Shown here piece after piece: positions 1-9,391 of a stretch of DNA of 64,000 nt. How positions within the stretch are numbered: position 1 is the first letter of the stretch; each line of letters opens with the position of its first letter. A model generated the notes under the pieces. The model worked only from the letters and a program-made list of their open reading frames with translations. It was not told the DNA's origin and searched no databases. Made by a program: the position numbers and the translations under genes. The stretch is from positions 263,446 through 327,445 of the forward strand of contig CACSIL010000034.1 in NCBI GenBank assembly GCA_902705825.1. The letters run 5' to 3'. This DNA is from Halioglobus japonicus (lineage in GTDB: Bacteria > Pseudomonadota > Gammaproteobacteria > Pseudomonadales > Halieaceae).

Positions 1-233
1 TATTCGAGTTTGATCAGTTCGCCGAGGGCACCAAAACCCTGGCTCGTGCGATCGCGGACAGCCCGGCATTTTCACTGGCTGGCGGGGGAGATACCCTGGC
101 GGCCATAGACAAATTTGAAATCGCAGACAGAGTTTCGTATATCTCCACCGGCGGTGGTGCTTTCCTGGAGTACGTCGAAGGAAAAACACTGCCCGCAGTC
201 GCGATGCTTGAACAACGCGCCGGTGGCAAATAA
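1..233 (+). CDS. pgk: Phosphoglycerate kinase, C-terminal fragment
   Basis: Only the last 76 codons are present; the reading frame is open to the left edge and ends at TAA 231-233. Phosphoglycerate kinase transfers phosphate from 1,3-bisphosphoglycerate to ADP in glycolysis, or runs in reverse in gluconeogenesis. The visible part carries the family's C-terminal nucleotide-binding signature: a GGGDT loop, then the [11 protein letters not shown] segment and the EGKTLPAV end. The gene lies 54 bp upstream of fba on the same strand, and pgk-fba is a common proteobacterial glycolytic pair, so the two are probably co-transcribed. The 5' part lies outside the window. Confidence 0.95.
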   Translation, partial: FEFDQFAEGTKTLARAIADSPAFSLAGGGDTLAAIDKFEIADRVSYISTGGGAFLEYVEGKTLPAVAMLEQRAGGK

Positions 234-287
234 GCGTAAACTCGCTGCTGCCTCCATTGAAATTTTAAGAGTTAAAGGATAACTATC

Positions 288-1352
288 ATGGCATTAATCA
301 GTTTGCGTCAGTTACTGGATCACGCCGCCGAACACAATTACGGCGTGCCCGCTTTCAACGTCAACAACCTGGAGCAGACCCGCGCCATCATGGAGGCAGC
401 TGATGCCACCAACTCTCCTGTCATCATGCAGGCCAGTGCGGGTGCCCGCAAATACGCAGGCGCGCCTTTTCTGCGCGCGATGATGGAAGCGGCGATGAAT
501 GAATTTCCGCACATTCCGGTGGTTGTGCATCAGGATCACGGTGTGTCGGCCGGTGTGTGCCAGCGTTCTATCCAGCTGGGCTTCAGTTCCGTGATGATGG
601 ACGGGTCGCTGGGTGAAGACGGCAAAACTCCAATGGATTATGACTACAATGTGGCAGTGACGCGTGCGGCGGTAGAAATGGCGCATGCCTGCGGTGTTTC
701 TGTAGAGGGCGAGCTCGGCTGCCTGGGTTCTCTGGAGACCGGTGAAGCCGGTGAGGAAGACGGCATCGGTGCTGCGGGTATATTGACTCACGATCAGATG
801 CTCACCGATCCTGAAGAGGCCGCGAGTTTTGTCAAAGCCACCGGCGTGGATGCACTCGCTATCGCTTGCGGCACCAGTCACGGTGCCTACAAATTTACGC
901 GTCCACCCACTGGCGATATTCTCGCGATTGACCGGATTAAAGACATCCATTCGCGCATCCCCAATACCCACCTGGTGATGCACGGTTCCTCTGCGGTGCC
1001 GCAGGACTGGCTGGCCATCATCAACGAGTTCGGCGGAGAGATCCCAGAGACTTACGGTGTGCCGGTAGAGCAGGTACAGGAAGGTATCCGTCACGGCGTG
1101 CGCAAGGTAAATATAGATACTGACCTGCGGTTGGCATCAACCGGTGCGATACGTCGCTTTCTTGCGCAAAATCCGGCGGAGTTTGATCCGCGCAAATATC
1201 TGGCGCAAACCATCACCGCGATGAGGGACATCTGCATCGCGCGCTACGAAGCATTCGGTACGGCTGGCAACGCCGACAAGATCAAGGTGCGCTCACTCGA
1301 TGATATGCAGCGGGCCTATGAATCCGGGGAGCTGACACCCGCCGTGAATTGA
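288..1352 (+). CDS. fba: Class II fructose-1,6-bisphosphate aldolase
   Basis: This 354-residue cytoplasmic enzyme cleaves fructose-1,6-bisphosphate into glyceraldehyde-3-phosphate and dihydroxyacetone phosphate, or condenses them. Class II features are visible: HQDHG at residues 81-85, with catalytic Asp83 and zinc ligand His84; a second zinc-type His198 in GTSHGAYK; and His232 in MHGSSAV. Length and motifs match the CbbA-like aldolases of pseudomonads rather than the longer E. coli FbaA. The ATG follows an AAAGGA-type ribosome site. Its TGA overlaps the TTG start proposed for the following hydrolase. Its position after pgk supports a glycolytic or gluconeogenic role. Confidence 0.96.
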   Translation: MALISLRQLLDHAAEHNYGVPAFNVNNLEQTRAIMEAADATNSPVIMQASAGARKYAGAPFLRAMMEAAMNEFPHIPVVVHQDHGVSAGVCQRSIQLGFSSVMMDGSLGEDGKTPMDYDYNVAVTRAAVEMAHACGVSVEGELGCLGSLETGEAGEEDGIGAAGILTHDQMLTDPEEAASFVKATGVDALAIACGTSHGAYKFTRPPTGDILAIDRIKDIHSRIPNTHLVMHGSSAVPQDWLAIINEFGGEIPETYGVPVEQVQEGIRHGVRKVNIDTDLRLASTGAIRRFLAQNPAEFDPRKYLAQTITAMRDICIARYEAFGTAGNADKIKVRSLDDMQRAYESGELTPAVN

Positions 1353-2335
1353 CGGGCGGCGTGGTGTCGACACCGGAGCAACTGCAGGCGCTTCGCGAAC
1401 AGCTGCCAACCCTTGGCGCCGGATTGCCGGCGCCGCCGGAACTGGCAGCGTATTGTCAGTACTACGGCATCGATTTTACGACGCGCTATCCATCTGTCAC
1501 ACACGAAGTCGGGCACATCACATCAGGGGACTACACTCTGGCTGTGCACCAATGGTGCGTGCCTGCCGCACGCGCGAATCTGCTGGTGCTGCACGGGTAC
1601 TTCGATCACACGGGGTTGTTCAGCAAGTTAATCGACTGGGGTCTGGCGCATCATTGCAATGTGCTGATCTTTGATCTGCCCGGCCACGGGCTGTCCAGCG
1701 GAGACCCTGCTGTCATTGATGACTTTGGCGATTACAGCCGTGCGATTGACGATGTGCTGCGCGCGGCGAGCCTGCCTGTCTTACCGCTGTGGGTAATGGC
1801 GCAGAGTACAGGCGGTGCTGCGCTGGTGGATTACGCCCAAAAATACGACTGGCCGTTCGCGGCAACGGTATTACTGGCACCATTGGTGCGCCCTGCCGGT
1901 TGGCGTTGGGTGAGCCCGGTGCAACGTGTTCTGAGTGTGTTTACAGACAGCATTGGGCGCACCTTTGCCGTCAATTCTTCCGACCGTGAATTCCTCGCAT
2001 TTATCAAGCGAGACCCCTTACAGTGTCATCGTATTTCACTGCGCTGGTTAGCGGCGCTGCGCCGTTGGTTGGGTGACTTGCAGCCGCATGATCTGGGCGT
2101 GGGCCCCGCGCTCGTCATTCAGGGCGATGCCGATGGTACAGTCGACTGGCGCTACAATATGCCCGTCATCGCGCAGCTGTTTCCCGACAGCCAGATAGCG
2201 TATTTACCCGGCGCGGGGCATCAACTGGCCAATGAGTCAGCTGCTATCCGCGAGATGTATCTGCAGTCCGTGCAGAGCTGGCTGGCTGAATGTGGCATCT
2301 TGCTGAACGAACCTTCAGTGATAGTAGCCAGCTGA
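1349..2335 (+). CDS. Alpha/beta hydrolase (serine aminopeptidase/lysophospholipase-like)
   Basis: This protein of about 328 residues has an alpha/beta-hydrolase fold. A strand-loop [14 protein letters not shown] forms the oxyanion region. The nucleophile elbow is AQSTGG, a slightly relaxed G-x-S-x-G with Ser in [14 protein letters not shown] supplies the acid and GAGHQLANE the catalytic His. The order fits the Hydrolase_4/lysophospholipase group, but the substrate cannot be read from sequence. The proposed TTG start overlaps the fba stop by four bases, which suggests translational coupling; GTG codons at 1361 and 1364 are alternatives. There is no signal peptide, so it is probably cytoplasmic. 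Its 3' end overlaps the convergent sulfotransferase gene by 21 bp. Confidence 0.8.
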   Translation: MTGGVVSTPEQLQALREQLPTLGAGLPAPPELAAYCQYYGIDFTTRYPSVTHEVGHITSGDYTLAVHQWCVPAARANLLVLHGYFDHTGLFSKLIDWGLAHHCNVLIFDLPGHGLSSGDPAVIDDFGDYSRAIDDVLRAASLPVLPLWVMAQSTGGAALVDYAQKYDWPFAATVLLAPLVRPAGWRWVSPVQRVLSVFTDSIGRTFAVNSSDREFLAFIKRDPLQCHRISLRWLAALRRWLGDLQPHDLGVGPALVIQGDADGTVDWRYNMPVIAQLFPDSQIAYLPGAGHQLANESAAIREMYLQSVQSWLAECGILLNEPSVIVAS

Positions 2336-3937
2336 TTTGAGCAGCTCATATAGTGGTTTTATCGTGTCACCGTAGCGTTGCCAACGATTGATCGAATGGC
2401 TATAGATCTGCTGCTTTACCTGTACCGCACTCGGTGTTGCGACACTGGTAGTGCGTTGATGAAAATTCAGACACTGCTCTTCCCAGGGCAGACCGCAGTG
2501 CTGCATTAACTGCCTGGAAATACGCTCAGGATCTGCAACTAGCGCCTCGTAGCTCACTTCAAACACGGCCCCTGGCATTGTCTCCTGCCAGTGTCGCATG
2601 AGTTGGTCAAACAATATGAAATAGCGCCCGCAGTCGAGAAGGTTGTAATTGTATTGGTAGGGTTTGAAATCTACCGCAAATAATTGCCGGAAGTTACTGA
2701 GGCATGTATCCATCGGGTCGCGGCGCAGACACACCAGCGTGGCATTTGGCAGCGCCAGACGGATGAGCCCTAGCAGCAGAAAATTGAGGGGAAGCTTGTC
2801 GATGAAGCGCGATGTATGACCTGTTCTGGGTCGGGTGCTGTCAATATAAGCAGCACCCAGTTGTGCCAGGTCCAGTTTCAGCGTTCTTTCCAGGATTGTC
2901 GGGTCAAGAAATTCACTGAATGGTGCGTCGGCCGAACGCCTGAGCTGCTGAGGAAAATTCTGTAGCTCTCCGGCCGCGAAGACCTGTGAATGCCCTGCCA
3001 GAATCTGCTCTACCAGTGTGGTGCCAGTGCGAGGCATACCGACGATAAAAATGGGCTCAGCATTGTTGCAACCGGCGCGCGGTGTCTGGAATACGTCGCG
3101 GTTGAAAACTTGCCTGATGCCTGAAAAATACCGAGACTGGGCATCGTGACTATAGTTTGCATCTGTTGCCTGCTTCCGCTTGGCCCACTCGAGACTGGCA
3201 AACGCATCCTCATAATGACCCAGATCCTCCAGCTCCTTGGCGATAGCATGACCGAGATGCAGCTGATCACGTGGACTGCTGGTATGGGCACGCAACGAGT
3301 TCAGTCGCTCGAGGTGATTGCTTTGTGGTGTTTGAGGCCGCAGTGAAGAAAGTGCCGAGTGAACCTTGAACAGCTGCGGTTGCAGCGTGAGGGCGTTTTC
3401 GTAGGCTTCTTCAGCGGCATTCAAACGCCCTGCAAATTGCAATGAGGCACCATGGTTGAAATGGAAGTTGGCCAGCCAAGTTGCAGAGAGCCCCTCCGCT
3501 CGCCTGGGCTGTTCCCGCAGTTGCTGCGTGGCCTGCTCATAACAGTGCAATGCTTTAGTATGCTCACCGACATGGCTGAACACCGTGCCCAGTGTGTCCA
3601 GTGTTGGCAGGGCAGCAGGGTTCAACGCAAACGCTATTTCAGCTTCATGTAGCGCTCTTTCAGGCAAGTCGAGCACAATGAGTTGCTTGCATAATTCTGT
3701 GCGATAGTCTGGATTATCAGGGTCTAGCTCAACAGACTGGCCCAGGATATCTACCGCCTTGGCTATTTGCCCATTGTGCGCGGCGATAACACCGCAAAGG
3801 AACCAGGCATCTGCAAAAGAGGAATCGAGGTTGAGTATAGCCAGGCAGTGTTGATGAACCTCGCGCAGCATTCCCTGCTGTAATGCCTTGTGGGCGGCAG
3901 CATGGTGCTGGGAAATTTGTCGTTTGCTGGTATTCAT
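2315..3937 (-). CDS. TPR-repeat sulfotransferase family protein
   Basis: This 540-residue protein has two parts. Roughly residues 10-230 are tetratricopeptide repeats, for example the ADAWFLCGVIAAHNGQIAKA and LPTLDTLGTVFSHVGEHTKA units. A sulfotransferase domain fills the rest. PAPS-binding elements are visible: the 5'-phosphosulfate loop IVGMPRTGTTLVEQIL near residue 295, and a 3'-phosphate-binding segment, CLRRDPMDTCLSNF, about 100 residues later. The family transfers sulfuryl groups to carbohydrates, proteins or small molecules, but the acceptor is unknown here. No signal peptide is seen. It lies 110 bp downstream of the TonB-dependent receptor on the same strand, but a terminator between them argues for separate transcription. 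Confidence 0.85.
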   Translation of the reverse strand: MNTSKRQISQHHAAAHKALQQGMLREVHQHCLAILNLDSSFADAWFLCGVIAAHNGQIAKAVDILGQSVELDPDNPDYRTELCKQLIVLDLPERALHEAEIAFALNPAALPTLDTLGTVFSHVGEHTKALHCYEQATQQLREQPRRAEGLSATWLANFHFNHGASLQFAGRLNAAEEAYENALTLQPQLFKVHSALSSLRPQTPQSNHLERLNSLRAHTSSPRDQLHLGHAIAKELEDLGHYEDAFASLEWAKRKQATDANYSHDAQSRYFSGIRQVFNRDVFQTPRAGCNNAEPIFIVGMPRTGTTLVEQILAGHSQVFAAGELQNFPQQLRRSADAPFSEFLDPTILERTLKLDLAQLGAAYIDSTRPRTGHTSRFIDKLPLNFLLLGLIRLALPNATLVCLRRDPMDTCLSNFRQLFAVDFKPYQYNYNLLDCGRYFILFDQLMRHWQETMPGAVFEVSYEALVADPERISRQLMQHCGLPWEEQCLNFHQRTTSVATPSAVQVKQQIYSHSINRWQRYGDTIKPLYELLKSAGYYH

Positions 3938-4002
3938 CGTGCTGTAACTTTAAACGCAAGTCTCCGGCGCGTCACCTGCAGACCTGTCCTTTTGCCCGGG
4001 CA

Positions 4003-4028
4003 CAAAAAAGGGCGCTCACGAGCGCCCT
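4003..4028 (-). terminator. Intrinsic terminator of the TonB-dependent receptor gene
   Basis: A perfect 8-bp stem (AGGGCGCT/AGCGCCCT) with a CACG loop lies 20 bp past the receptor stop codon. On the minus strand it is followed by a run of six T, which is the classical layout of a Rho-independent terminator. It separates the receptor from the downstream sulfotransferase gene. Confidence 0.85.
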
Positions 4029-4047
4029 GGTGCAATCGCGATTTTTC

Positions 4048-6357
4048 TTATCCATCAAAGTCGTAACGGAAGCGCATACCAAATTGTCGTGGCCTGACAA
4101 TATTGTGAAAGTAGTATCTTGAATCAAAGCCTTCAACATTCTCGATGTCGTTGAAGTCGCCACGCACACCTGTTTCGCCATACTCGTCAAACACATTATC
4201 GGCATACAAGGCTACCGTCCAACCATCCTTGAACCATGTTGCAGAAATGTTATGCAACGCAAAACCCGAGAGGCTTTCGCCATTGTCGCGCTTACCCACC
4301 TTAGTGATGATATTGCTCTGATAGGTCATTGACCAGTCAAAGTCGACATAGGAGCCGTCGTTCAGTGGCAGGGTGTAATTTGTGCCCAAAAGCAGTTGAT
4401 TCTCGGGAGTCCCCGGCAGGCGGTCACCATCCTGGGCGTCCACGCCGTCGACGAGTCCGGGCGCGTCGTCCGTTAGCTCGGCCTTGTTGTAGGAATAGGC
4501 GGCGTTTAGAGAGAGCCTGGGTGTAACAAGCCATTGACTTTGCAGTTCAATACCGGTGCTTCTGGCTGAGCTGCCGTTGGTAAAGATGTCGATACTGGCG
4601 TTTTCAGCTTCAGTGATGATCTGGACATCATCCCAGTCGATATAGTAAATGGAGCCATTGAGTAACAACGTATTGTCAAACAGTTGAGAGTGTACACCCA
4701 GTTCATAGTTTGTCGTCGTATCCGGTTTGATCAGCTGTTCTTCCGCTGAAAGACATTCGCCCTGCGGTGGGTTATCACACAGCGGTCGCGGGTTAAGTCC
4801 ACCAAGCCTATAGCCCTGGCTGACGGTGAAGTAAGCCATAACGTCATCGTTGAAGGTGTAGGAGGTATTGAATTTGTAGATGACATCATCGTCATCGACA
4901 TCAAAATTTTCCATTATGAGTTCAGCCGAGGGTGGTTCCAGCAGCGGCAGCAGTGTGCCGGTAGATGAATCAAGTTCAAACTTGAACCAGCGGGCGCCTA
5001 ATGTAACTTGCCAGGCTTCTGTAAACTCATAGCCCACTTCAGCAAATGCCGCGGTTTCAGTTATTTTTTCGTTCAATCTGCTTTCGAAGCCGAGTGAAGA
5101 TTGATCTATTCCCCAAAATTCGGGAATACCCGGATAGTACTCCTGGCTATGGGCATCAATTTTGAAGTGGCTGTAAAATCCGCCGACTATCCAGTTGAAC
5201 GGCCCTTCATCCTTGGAGACCAGCCGCAGCTCCTGAGTGAATGTGTCCTCGTCGGAATTCTCTCGGGAATAGGCGACGAAGCTGGGGAAGAACTCGTAGC
5301 CATAACCGGCTCGGAGCAAAAAATCGGTTTGATCACGCTGGCCTTTTTCGGTGTACTCGTTGTACCCGGTGGCCGAGGTGAGGTCTGCAAAACCCAAGTC
5401 TGCCACCACTTCGAGTGAGAGCAATTCGTTCTTGCGTTTGTTGGGCTCTTCAAAGCGCGCGGCGGATTCATATTTACCGGTGCCAAACGAGTCCCTGTAG
5501 TTGACCTGACGGCCGCCTATATCCGCATCCTGATAAAAATAGGTAAGTGTGCTGTCAAGCCAGTCGCCGGTGTAGCGCAACGCTAATCGGCCTGACCAGG
5601 TTTGCTCGGTGTTGGCGTCCTTTTCGCTCCTGATGTTCTGGTCGCTCAGGGCGGGGCTGGGCTGCGGATTCGATACGCCAGGGTTGCGAACCAGGTAGTC
5701 GTAATCAATGAAGCCCGGGTCATCGAGGTAATCCAGAGAGGCACGCAATGCCAACCGATCATCGATGATAGGCACATTGATAGTGCCCCCACCCTCATAA
5801 CCCACTCCGTCAGAATGGCTCAATCCGTAGAGATCGCCGCGCACTTGATAGCTCAAGCTGTCAGTCTGTGGTTTATTGGGGATATACCGTATCGCGCCCG
5901 CCAGCGTTCCCGCACCGTACAGTGTCCCTTGTGGGCCTAACAGCACTTCAACCCGATCGATATCGTTGAGCTTCAGGTCAACGTAGACAGGTACCTCGCC
6001 CACATAGGTCGCGACTGCGCCGCTGCCGTCATTATTGAGGTCAGGTGCATTGACTGAATCTACGGTCAAGCCGCGTACACTGAGCGTATTTCCGCTGCGC
6101 GGGCCCTGGTCGATCACCGTAAGTCCGGGCACTCTGCGCGCAATATCGGCGAGATTTTCGATGCGTTCTCGATCGATCAGCGCAGCGTCCAACGATGTAA
6201 TATTGAGTGGAATTTGCTGAATGGACTGCGCGCGACGGGTGGCCGTCACGATGGTCTCTTCCAGTCGGGTTTCTTGAGCTGCGCTGTTGGTCGAGATTAA
6301 TGCGGACGCAACTGCCGCCGAAAGTGCGCTGATCTGAAATGCCCTGTTATTCCGCAT
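4048..6357 (-). CDS. TonB-dependent outer-membrane receptor
   Basis: This 769-residue outer-membrane transporter has a signal peptide (MRNNRAFQ... to NSAAQ, about 28 residues) followed at once by a TonB-box-like stretch, LEETIVTATRR. The plug domain spans roughly residues 40-160 and contains IARRVPGLTV, LSVRGL and the VEVLLGPQGTLYGAGTLAGAIRY signature. The remainder is beta-barrel ending in FRYDFDG, close to the usual terminal aromatic motif. Such receptors import siderophores, vitamin B12, oligosaccharides or other bulky ligands using energy from TonB. The ligand cannot be deduced; no iron-type neighbour or obvious Fur box is present. AGGGGC lies 7-12 bp before the ATG. The TonB2 locus at 27.6-32.9 kb is a plausible energiser. 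Confidence 0.93.
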   Translation of the reverse strand: MRNNRAFQISALSAAVASALISTNSAAQETRLEETIVTATRRAQSIQQIPLNITSLDAALIDRERIENLADIARRVPGLTVIDQGPRSGNTLSVRGLTVDSVNAPDLNNDGSGAVATYVGEVPVYVDLKLNDIDRVEVLLGPQGTLYGAGTLAGAIRYIPNKPQTDSLSYQVRGDLYGLSHSDGVGYEGGGTINVPIIDDRLALRASLDYLDDPGFIDYDYLVRNPGVSNPQPSPALSDQNIRSEKDANTEQTWSGRLALRYTGDWLDSTLTYFYQDADIGGRQVNYRDSFGTGKYESAARFEEPNKRKNELLSLEVVADLGFADLTSATGYNEYTEKGQRDQTDFLLRAGYGYEFFPSFVAYSRENSDEDTFTQELRLVSKDEGPFNWIVGGFYSHFKIDAHSQEYYPGIPEFWGIDQSSLGFESRLNEKITETAAFAEVGYEFTEAWQVTLGARWFKFELDSSTGTLLPLLEPPSAELIMENFDVDDDDVIYKFNTSYTFNDDVMAYFTVSQGYRLGGLNPRPLCDNPPQGECLSAEEQLIKPDTTTNYELGVHSQLFDNTLLLNGSIYYIDWDDVQIITEAENASIDIFTNGSSARSTGIELQSQWLVTPRLSLNAAYSYNKAELTDDAPGLVDGVDAQDGDRLPGTPENQLLLGTNYTLPLNDGSYVDFDWSMTYQSNIITKVGKRDNGESLSGFALHNISATWFKDGWTVALYADNVFDEYGETGVRGDFNDIENVEGFDSRYYFHNIVRPRQFGMRFRYDFDG

Positions 6358-6633
6358 GTCTGCCCCTACTTGCGTTACAAATTTTCTGACTTTACGAATA
6401 TCGTTAGAACATGGGGCCCGTCCTTGCCGCCCGGTAACTTTTCCGTATTTAAGCTGAAGGCCGCCCGAAAACGGACAGGCCCGCTTAGTATTTATTTATG
6501 CTTTCACTAAGGTACATCACAGGCAGGCGCCTTAAAATGGTCGATAAGGCGGAAAAATACCGTTTAGTGTCAGTGCTTTATGTCAGTTATCTGTAGGAAT
6601 TTATGATCATAGATTGACTTTTGCGCTGACCGC

Positions 6634-7863
6634 TCAAAACAGTACGCGGCTGCGAATCGTTCCTTCCACATCCGCCAGTTTATTCAATGCAATTTCGCTG
6701 TACTCTGCATCGATGTCTATCACCACATAACCAACCTCCTCGTTGGTTTGCAGGAATTGTGCCGAGACATTGATCCGGTTGTCGGAAAAAACATTGTTGA
6801 TGGCGCTCATTACGCCGGGTACGTTGCGGTGTATATGCAGGAGCCGGTGCTTGCCGGTGTGTTCCGGCAGCGCTACTGCAGGGAGGTTGATAGACGATGT
6901 GGTTGTGCCGTTGTCACTGTATCGAGCGAGCTTCTCCGCCACTTCCATACCAATGTTTTCCTGCGCTTCGAGCGTGCTGCCTCCGATATGCGGGGTGAGG
7001 AAAGTGTTGTCAAAGCGGCGCAGGGGGGAGACAAATTCATCTTCGTTGGAGCGCGGCTCGACCGGAAAGACATCGATGCCTGCGCCGCCGAGGGCGCCGC
7101 GCTCCAGTGCATCAGCCAGTGCGTCGATATCCACTACCGTGCCGCGCGATGCGTTGATCAGGATACTGCCCTGCTGCATTTGGCCCAGTTGTTCCGCGCC
7201 AATCATGTTTTTGGTGCTGTCAGTTTGAGGTACGTGCAGGCTGACCACATCTGAGCTGCCCAGAAGGTGGTTGAGACTGGGCACTTGGTGAGCGTTGCCC
7301 AGCGGGAGTTTGTTGGTCGTGTCATAAAATTGTACCTGCATGCCCAACCCTTCGGCGATAACGCCCAATTGCATGCCGATGTTGCCGTAGCCGATGATGC
7401 CGAGCTTTTTGCCTCGAATTTCAAAGGAGTTGGCAGCACTTTTTTGCCACTCACCGCGGTGCGCGGCGGCATTTTTTGCCGCTACGCCACGCAGCAGCAG
7501 TATGGCTTCGGCCAGCACCAGTTCAGCGACGCTGCGGGTATTGGAAAACGGTGCATTGAATACCGGTATGCCGCGTCGTGTGGCTGCGCCGAGATCGACC
7601 TGATTGGTGCCAATACAGAAACAACCGATGGCCACCAGCTTGCCGGCCGCCTCAATCACTTCTTCCGTGAGCTGTGTGGCGGAGCGTATCCCGACGAAAT
7701 GGGCCTTGGAAATGGCCTTTTTAAGTTCCGGGGTCGGCAGTGCCTTCTTGTGTTGCTCGATATTGCTGTAACCGGACTTCTGCAAGGTCTCAACCGCAGA
7801 GGGGTGAACGCCCTCCAGCAGCAGAAATTTGATTTTGCTTTTCTCCAGAGATTGCTGCGCCAT
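6634..7863 (-). CDS. serA: D-3-phosphoglycerate dehydrogenase
   Basis: This 409-residue enzyme oxidises 3-phosphoglycerate to 3-phosphohydroxypyruvate with NAD, the first step of serine synthesis. The nucleotide-binding GYGNIG motif spans residues 158-163. The catalytic triad falls at Arg240, Glu269 and His292, the same numbering as E. coli SerA. A C-terminal ACT domain (about 337-409, with HRNVPGVMSAINNVFSD) is the serine feedback site. The frame is open upstream to 8025, but the ATG at 7863 has AGAGGA before it and gives the normal SerA length, while the extension would overlap the divergent gene. SerA-type enzymes can also reduce 2-oxoglutarate to D-2-hydroxyglutarate, which fits the neighbour. 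Confidence 0.96.
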   Translation of the reverse strand: MAQQSLEKSKIKFLLLEGVHPSAVETLQKSGYSNIEQHKKALPTPELKKAISKAHFVGIRSATQLTEEVIEAAGKLVAIGCFCIGTNQVDLGAATRRGIPVFNAPFSNTRSVAELVLAEAILLLRGVAAKNAAAHRGEWQKSAANSFEIRGKKLGIIGYGNIGMQLGVIAEGLGMQVQFYDTTNKLPLGNAHQVPSLNHLLGSSDVVSLHVPQTDSTKNMIGAEQLGQMQQGSILINASRGTVVDIDALADALERGALGGAGIDVFPVEPRSNEDEFVSPLRRFDNTFLTPHIGGSTLEAQENIGMEVAEKLARYSDNGTTTSSINLPAVALPEHTGKHRLLHIHRNVPGVMSAINNVFSDNRINVSAQFLQTNEEVGYVVIDIDAEYSEIALNKLADVEGTIRSRVLF

Positions 7864-7920
7864 GATGTTCTGGTCCTCTACAGGTGGGAGCCGGTAGTCC
7901 GGCAAGCTTGCCATTGCGGC

Positions 7921-7952
7921 AAAAAACGGCGCGTATGGTACCATACGCGCCG
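7921..7952 (-). promoter_or_regulatory. 26-bp perfect palindrome followed by T6 in the serA leader (attenuator or operator)
   Basis: Positions 7927-7952 form a perfect inverted repeat whose half is CGGCGCGTATGGT. On the minus strand it is followed by six T (7926-7921), ending 58 bases before the serA ATG. Folded as RNA it gives an 11-bp GC-rich stem with a four-base loop plus U-tract, which is an intrinsic-terminator layout. The position between two divergent genes equally suits a dimeric repressor site. It could stop transcription entering serA from upstream, act as an attenuator, or bind a regulator of both genes. The structure is seen; its role is inferred. Confidence 0.6.
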
Positions 7953-7993
7953 CTCGAACCAGCGCCCTGTGAAAATTACCGGAGGAATGCATT

Positions 7994-9391
7994 TTGGCCG
8001 TAATCGACGACGTTGTCCTGGGCACGTTGGAGGGAATCGTGGGGGTTGGCCGCGTGCTGACTGATGCCGACTCTCTGCAGCACTACGGCCGTGACTGGAC
8101 CAGAGTTCACACGCCAAACCCCGGCGCTGTTGTGCTGCCGGACAGTATTGAGCAGGTGCAGGAGATTGTGCGCCTCGCTGCTGCCAAGGGGATTGCTATC
8201 GTACCTTCCGGAGGCCGCTCCGGCCTCAGTGCGGGTGCCGTTGCCTGTAACGGAGAGCTGGTACTCGCTCTGGACAGGCTCAATACGATCGAGGATTTCA
8301 ATCCCATTGATCGCACCGTGCGCTGCGGGGCGGGCGTGGTGACTGAGCAGTTGCAGAACTACGCCACCGAGCAGGGTCTGTTTTATCCGGTTGATTTTGC
8401 CTCCAGCGGTTCCAGCCAGATCGGCGGCAATATTTCCACCAATGCTGGTGGCATCAAGGTCATTCGTCACGGCATGACCCGCGACTGGGTGGCGGGACTC
8501 AAGCTGGTCAGCGGTAGCGGCGAGTTGCTCGACCTCAACCGCGGCCTGGTCAAAAACAATACCGGGTACGACCTGAGACAGTTAGTCATCGGCGCCGAGG
8601 GCACACTGGGCGTGGTGGTAGAGGCTACGATGCGCCTCGCCCGCCCGCCACAGGAACTCACTGTGCTGGTATTGGGCGCGCCGGATATGGCGGCAATCAT
8701 GAAGGTTTTGTGTGCCTACCAGAGCGAGATAGAGCTCAGCGCCTTTGAGTTTTTCTCCGAACTGGCGCTGCAGAAAGTCATCGCTCACCAGGGTTTGCAG
8801 CGTCCATTTGATACCCCGGCAGAATTCTATGCACTACTGGAATTTGAACAGCGCGATGAAAAAACACTGGAGCTGGCCATGAGTCTGTTCGAGCAGTGCG
8901 TCGAACAGGGCTGGGCAGTGGACGGCGTGGTGAGTCAGAGCATCGCACAGGCCGAATCGCTGTGGCGCCTGCGCGAGGATATTTCGGAGACCATATCTCG
9001 CTGGACGCCCTACAAGAATGATATCTCTACCGTCACCTCCCGGGTGCCGGCATTCCTCGAGGAAGTGGAAGCGGTGGTGAACAAAAGCTACCCCGAGTTT
9101 GAGATTGTCTGGTTTGGCCACATCGGTGATGGCAATGTGCACCTGAATATTCTCAAGCCCGACGATTTGTCGATGGCGGAATTCCAGTTGCGCTGCGGCG
9201 AGGTGAGCAAGTGGGTCTTCGATATCGTGCAGCGTTATGGTGGCAGCATTTCCGCTGAGCACGGTGTCGGTCTACTGAAGAAAGATTATCTTCACTACTC
9301 CCGTTCTGCGTCCGAGGTGTCGATCATGCGGCAGATCAAACAAGCATTTGATCCGACGGGAATTATGAACCCCGGGAAGATATTTGATTGA
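7994..9391 (+). CDS. FAD-linked D-2-hydroxyglutarate dehydrogenase (GlcD/DLD family)
   Basis: This 465-residue flavoprotein has an N-terminal PCMH-type FAD domain (about 40-220, with IVPSGGRSGLSAG, ASSGSSQIGGNISTNAGG and NNTGYDLRQLVIGAEGTLGV) and a C-terminal FAD-oxidase domain ending in EHGVGLLKKDYL and DPTGIMNPGKIFD. The family includes glycolate, D-lactate and D-2-hydroxyglutarate dehydrogenases. The divergent pairing with serA is the one known in Pseudomonas, where this enzyme reoxidises the D-2-hydroxyglutarate made by SerA and so drives serine synthesis; that assigns the substrate. The start is a TTG with GGAGGA seven bases ahead. The 3' end overlaps a convergent gene by 29 bp. Confidence 0.88.
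   Translation: MAVIDDVVLGTLEGIVGVGRVLTDADSLQHYGRDWTRVHTPNPGAVVLPDSIEQVQEIVRLAAAKGIAIVPSGGRSGLSAGAVACNGELVLALDRLNTIEDFNPIDRTVRCGAGVVTEQLQNYATEQGLFYPVDFASSGSSQIGGNISTNAGGIKVIRHGMTRDWVAGLKLVSGSGELLDLNRGLVKNNTGYDLRQLVIGAEGTLGVVVEATMRLARPPQELTVLVLGAPDMAAIMKVLCAYQSEIELSAFEFFSELALQKVIAHQGLQRPFDTPAEFYALLEFEQRDEKTLELAMSLFEQCVEQGWAVDGVVSQSIAQAESLWRLREDISETISRWTPYKNDISTVTSRVPAFLEEVEAVVNKSYPEFEIVWFGHIGDGNVHLNILKPDDLSMAEFQLRCGEVSKWVFDIVQRYGGSISAEHGVGLLKKDYLHYSRSASEVSIMRQIKQAFDPTGIMNPGKIFD

Noticed and set aside
312..1094. Antisense open frame opposite fba
   Set aside because: Composition (His/Arg-rich, no motif) is that of a shadow frame; fba is certain on the other strand.
4048..6357. Sulfotransferase-receptor operon
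   Set aside because: A strong terminator with T6 at 4003-4028 separates the two genes.
6358..6633. Fur box or other iron operator upstream of the TonB-dependent receptor
   Set aside because: No 19-bp GATAAT-type dyad was found in the 276-bp gap; it holds the receptor's 5' region and the end of serA but nothing else I can name.
7864..8025. N-terminal extension of serA
   Set aside because: It would overlap the divergent gene and the palindrome; the ATG at 7863 has a good ribosome site and gives the family length.
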